DNA from: Aralia elata
Taxonomy: Eukaryota; Streptophyta; Magnoliopsida; Apiales; Araliaceae
Length of the DNA: 64,000 bases
Direction: 5' to 3'
Assembly (NCBI GenBank): GCA_034770075.1
Contig: CM068382.1
Location: forward strand, 6,108,001-6,172,000
Shown here in pieces: positions 59,901 to 64,000 of this stretch (the stretch's first letter is position 1; the number at the start of each line of letters is the position of its first letter). The notes beneath the pieces are model-generated. The model worked only from the letters and a program-made list of their open reading frames with translations. It did not search any database and had not been told where the DNA came from. Position numbers and translations under genes: made by a program.

Positions 59901-61010
59901 AGTTAAAATTCAACATAGTTAACTGAGGTGGCAACTTCAAAACTAAGAAACACTGAAAATAAAATTGCTGAAGGAGCTCACACCTAGGTGCAGATTACTA
60001 ACACGGTTGGCAATAAATAGTAGTTAGAATAGCATTGATTTCCTCAGTTATGCATGCTCAGTGCCAATGAAAAAGAATAAATAAAGTGATTCAGAAACCG
60101 TCATCATTACTGTGCCACGCGTCTTGTCCTATTTTCAGATTCTCTTTATGTTGAAAAAATGTCCAATTGCGTGAAGGAAAAGGGAATAACATGCGCTACT
60201 CCAACAACCAAGCCATTTCAATGTGTCTGCATCTTCTTCAAAAAAATAAATAATAATCTAGAATAGAAAAGTGGTGTTTTCAGATCCTCTTTTATGTCGA
60301 AAATATGTCCAATTACGTGAAGCAAAAGGGAATAACAAGCTACTACTCCAACAACCAAGCCACTTCAATGTCTCTGCATTTTCATCAAAAACATAAATAA
60401 CAATCTAAAATAGAAATAGGAAAGGGGCTAGAAAGATATTTTTTTGGACAATAAGACATTTTTTTAACAGAAACAATTCATAAAATTATGAAATGTCAAG
60501 GGTGAAAAAGAAATACGTGATCCATAACCACAAGGTGGGGCCAATAAATACAGTAGGGCTTCTAATCATGAAAACTAGTGGATATAATCCAAAATTATTA
60601 TTACATGAACTAGTGACCTTGACAGAATGAAGTGATCATATAATGCATTCTTTTCATCAATAACCACGTAAAGATGCAAAGCTTGTATTAACAAGCAAGC
60701 AAATCCACAGGAGTCCCTCGCCATATCACAAACTAGCATATATAAGCGATTTTGTAAAGGCAACACTCACCTGAAAATTTCAACCTACCTTAGCAGCAAT
60801 TTGGAGAAAATCCACTTGCCTCTATAAAAACATTGACACGGTTCATATCAATCCCAAACTCTACTTTAACTGGCCACAGAAGATAAAAGATGGGAGAAAC
60901 TAGGTACAACCTACCTCTTAGTCTCATGTAACAGAACATCTTCGCGAATGGAATATAACAAAAATCCTCCAATGATAATTTTTAGTACATAAATTTGCTC
61001 AAGCTGATGT
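56928..61010. other. 3' UTR of the FLX-like gene and intergenic DNA
   Basis: No recognisable gene. Short open frames at 57528-57716 (+), 58469-58660 (+), 58894-59094 (-) and 59034-59372 (+) show no known domain. Two local duplications are present: about 58233-58345 (63-bp unit around ATTTTACCATTGGTT) and 60132-60425. Confidence 0.4.
60132..60425. repeat. Tandem duplication, unit about 150 bp
   Basis: Copy 1 (about 60132-60280) and copy 2 (about 60281-60425) share TTTTCAGATYCTCTTT, ATGTCCAATTRCGTGAAG, CTACTCCAACAACCAAGCCA and the following AT-rich tail. Confidence 0.85.
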
Positions 61011-63875
61011 TCAGTATGGACGCGAACGGTTTCCGCCGCCATGATAGTTCCTATCTGGACCAGAAGATCCACCATCTCTATAGTTATCTCTGCGTCTATC
61101 TCCACCGCCCCCATAGCCACCTCTTCCACCACCTCTGTTGCAAAAAGTGAATAATAAAGTTAATATAAGACATTAGAACTCCCGACGCAAAAATGTTTTA
61201 ACTATATTTGAGAATCAAAAACAAGTTTGACAGCAGAAACTACAATGTTGGCAAATGTATTAATCAGATATGAATAAACATACATATATACAGACACTGC
61301 AATATTTATTTATTTTAAATCACACACTGCAATATCAAGAGTGACAGTCAAAAACACAAGTACATAAGAAATTTCCAGGTATAAAATCGGAAAACACCTC
61401 TTCCACCACCCCCTGTTGCACAAGCGGTCACTAATAAATTATGACAAGTCAATGATACAGGCATTAAACCACCAAGGCAAAATGTTAAATAATTTGGATT
61501 AAAATTTCATTTGGCAAGAAATATTCATAATGTTAGCAAAGGTATTTAATAAGATGCACAACGCGAGCATATATACAAACACTGCAATTTTAGGTTTGAT
61601 ACTAAAACTACAATTACGTACACAAATTTCACATTCCAAACCGGAACAGCTCGCTATATAGTATTTTATTTGGTAAACTAATATTTTATTTAGGCATACA
61701 GATGAAGTACATCAGAAATCGCTAAAACAAACCACAACCCCAGGCTTCTAGAGTCACAAAATCAAACAGATGATAGACACTGATTATCTGTTTGAACTTG
61801 TTGCTTCTTAAACAGATAGAAATCAAATTGTAGTAACAGTAATAGCAGCAACAACCACCAAAAAAATAAAAATAAAATAGAATAAAAAAATAAAAACTTG
61901 CTAATGTAATCCATAAGATATCACAGACACCAACTTCCTGAAGAATATATGTATAGTGACGGAAGGCAGCCAATTACATAATAGGATACTAGTAAAAAGG
62001 AAAATATACTGCTTCTCCAGAACAAACAAGAAAACAGAGCAAAAGGTCCACACAACACAGGTATAAGCAAAACTGTTCCAAGGAAAGAACTTGGGTAAAC
62101 ACTTAAAATAAAAAAGTTGCCTACTATGAAGATAATTATGAAAGATCTCTTCATCGTGAGACACCTACTTGCAAGCCAAAGTAATCTAATGAGGATTAGT
62201 TTGACTATAGGTCACACCCAATGCTTCCGTCTAGGAAAAGAAGATAACCTTCTGAGGCGCCTCATACTCCAGATAGACCTCCAAGGCAAAAGATAAACCT
62301 CTAAAGGCAGAAGATCTTGGATTGTCACCTTGCAACAACCTTAATAAGAATGCCATGTCCTGAGAATACCCCACTTCTATGCTACTTCCACCATACTATA
62401 CCCTCACGATCTACCACAAAGACACTTCCTTAAGATAATAAGCAGATCTGCAACCTCCTCTAATTCCAAAACACGAACCTGGCTAAACAATTGTTTCTAC
62501 AGGTAACTCCCTTCTATCTCCGAGTGATAGTATGCAATTGTGGCTCCCAAATCATAACAATACTTGCAAAGTTGGGGAAATTCTCCCACAATGATCCTCA
62601 TCAAACCAACCTTCCATCCAAAAGTTGATCTTCCAACCATAACCAAAGCTTTTTACCAAGAGGGTTTCCTAACTTGTAACGGTTTCTAAAACACATCCTC
62701 CCCGAAAAAGAAAAAAATGGAAAAGAATTGAGTACAGAACATGATCAGAATCAATGGATCCTGATAGCCATCTTGTAGATGATATGCATTGGAGAATTTA
62801 TAACAGAACCTAAGACTCCTCAAAACTTCAAACATAACAAAAATACTGGAATAAAAACATCTAGTCTGATACGTTTGCCATCTGAGACAACAAACCTCAA
62901 AATGCTAACATTTCCCTTAGACAACGTTCCTCAGGTACCATAACACAACTTCCTCTTTTGGTCCGTAGCAGAAATAGATAAAAATTCAAGTAAAGGACTT
63001 TGAAATAGCAAATGCAAATTGTCATGTAAAAGAAGGTTTAAGTCAAGTCCGACAAGCACAAAAAAATTGTCTTTACTTGTCAAGAATAGTAACTTTGTCA
63101 GATTTACATCAATTTTTATCAGTTAAATATGATCCTTGCAAGACTAAATTCATAATAGCCATATGCATGAAACTGGAATGTCTCATTTCTACGCCTTCAA
63201 CAAACACAACGGTTTACAGTATGCCAGATACACAGAATTATCACTAGCCATGCTTGACATGTCACAAATCACAATGCGAATTAGTTTTAAGCTCACAAAC
63301 AAGAAACAATTATATGAGAGTTTAACAGACTAAAGCAAGCTAACAATGGATATGACTTGCAGAAGAAGTACTATATGAGCATTGACATTTAGAATTAGAA
63401 ATAGCTTAGCATAAGTATTTGATCACATCTCCTTAATGTACAAAATGTTGAAGGAATAAACTCACCCTTGGCCAAATGAAGGAGTGGCTCTCGGTGCAGA
63501 TTTCTCGGCCATCCCCACACTGATTTTATAACCTCTCATGTCATAGTCTGACAAAACAGTAATGAGAAGAATTTAACAATAAGATGATAGTCTTAAACTT
63601 GAAAACAAAATCTCTGTTTATAACCTCTGATAAGTCATAATATGATATAACAGAATATTTATTAGAATTTAACACTAAGATAATAGGTTTAAACTTGAAA
63701 AAATGAACTCTGCTCGGAAAGTACTGTTATAGAAACCGCCAGCAGAATGAGCTGCAGATGGATCTTCATAGACAACACAAGCATCGCCTTTGTAGTTTCC
63801 CTGGTCATCTGTGTATATTTTAATATTCCAGGGCCATTGATCCTTGTAACCTCTCTTTTGCTTGATTCTTCCAAC
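61011..63875 (-). CDS. TAF15B: TAF15b-like RNA-binding protein (5' part outside window)
   Basis: C-terminal part of a FET/TAF15-type protein, a TFIID-associated RNA-binding factor. Visible exons: 63875-63725, 63547-63466 and 61134-61011 (TGA stop), 91 residues; earlier exons lie to the right of the window. The first begins VGRIKQKRGYKDQWPWNIKI and contains GDACVVYEDPSAAHSAGGF, the RNP1-like second half of an RRM. The next gives NYDMRGYKISVGMAEKSAPR. The last is a Gly/Arg/Tyr-rich RGG-like tail, GRGGYGGGGDRRRDNYRDGG, ending RSRPY. RanBP2-type zinc fingers expected upstream are not visible. TAF15b in Arabidopsis is linked to immune-receptor transcription and the autonomous flowering pathway. 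The last intron (63465-61135) holds a duplicated exon edge and a LINE remnant. Confidence 0.87.
61121..61610 (-). repeat. Diverged tandem duplication including an exon edge of the TAF15b-like gene
   Basis: Sequence 61121-61305 recurs at about 61398-61600 with the same order of blocks: CCTCTTCCACCAC, CTGTTGCA, GCAAAATGTT-like, AATGTTxGCAAAxGTATT, and CATATATACAxACACTGCAAT. The copy repeats the splice acceptor and the first codons of the last exon. Confidence 0.65.
62217..62700 (-). pseudogene. LINE (L1-type) 3' ORF2 remnant
   Basis: On the minus strand, broken frames match the zinc-binding domain region at the end of plant LINE reverse transcriptases. PWRSIWSMR is followed after a frameshift by APQKVIFFS, a stop and TEA, the usual FPWRSIW...AP.KV.FF.W.A pattern. 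Further left in the same reading direction, LGKKLWLWLEDQLLDGRL resembles the wedge before it. Many stops show it is inactive. Confidence 0.5.
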
Positions 63876-64000
63876 CTAAATAACATAAGTGGCATTCAGT
63901 TTCCAACATTACCACCAATAAGGTAATAACCAAACTGTATGCTTCCCACTAGCCAGTAAATTATTAATGTGAGAATGACCATGCAATTGGATTTTCAGTA

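Overview
This is nuclear DNA of a flowering plant, almost certainly a eudicot. Genes are split by GT-AG introns in AT-rich sequence, MITEs and LTR elements are common, and every recognisable protein belongs to a plant family. The species cannot be fixed from the sequence. No operon, CRISPR array or phage feature is present, and I found no undescribed multi-gene system. The interest lies in gene architecture, transposon nesting and conserved gene order.

Layout, left to right: the 3' part of a Shewanella-like protein phosphatase gene (SLP1 type, +, 237-3236); a tRNA-Arg(ACG) (4550-4622); a complete plastid malonyl-CoA:ACP transacylase gene (MCAT, +, 5666-8895, 10 exons); a small acidic unknown protein (-, 9592-9913); a mitoferrin-type mitochondrial carrier (-, 11215-15702) with an hAT-like element in its intron; a UGT87A glycosyltransferase (-, 17283-23128) whose only intron holds a young, internally deleted copia retrotransposon (18264-21309); a repeat-rich stretch with a decayed second copia element; a CCT-motif gene of the FITNESS type (-, 28715-30170); an LBD12-like LOB-domain gene (-, 36493-37483); a MITE-rich intergenic stretch; a DFO-like meiotic gene (-, 44613-51334) with a GC-AG intron and a 1.9 kb solo LTR in its last intron; an FLX-like coiled-coil gene (+, 52906-56927); and the 3' part of a TAF15b-like RNA-binding protein gene (-, 61011-63875).

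From memory of Arabidopsis locus numbering, the order SLP1, mitoferrin, CCT gene, DFO follows At1g07010-At1g07060. The order MCAT, mitoferrin, UGT87A, LBD12 follows At2g30200-At2g30130. The two Arabidopsis segments interleave into the single order seen here, as expected if they are duplicated and fractionated copies of one ancestral block.

The genes do not form one pathway. MCAT feeds plastid fatty-acid synthesis, the carrier moves iron into mitochondria, UGT87A glycosylates small molecules, and the CCT, LBD, FLX-like and TAF15b genes are regulators. DFO is needed for meiotic double-strand breaks. Exon boundaries were worked out by hand from reading frame and splice consensus, so they are predictions.
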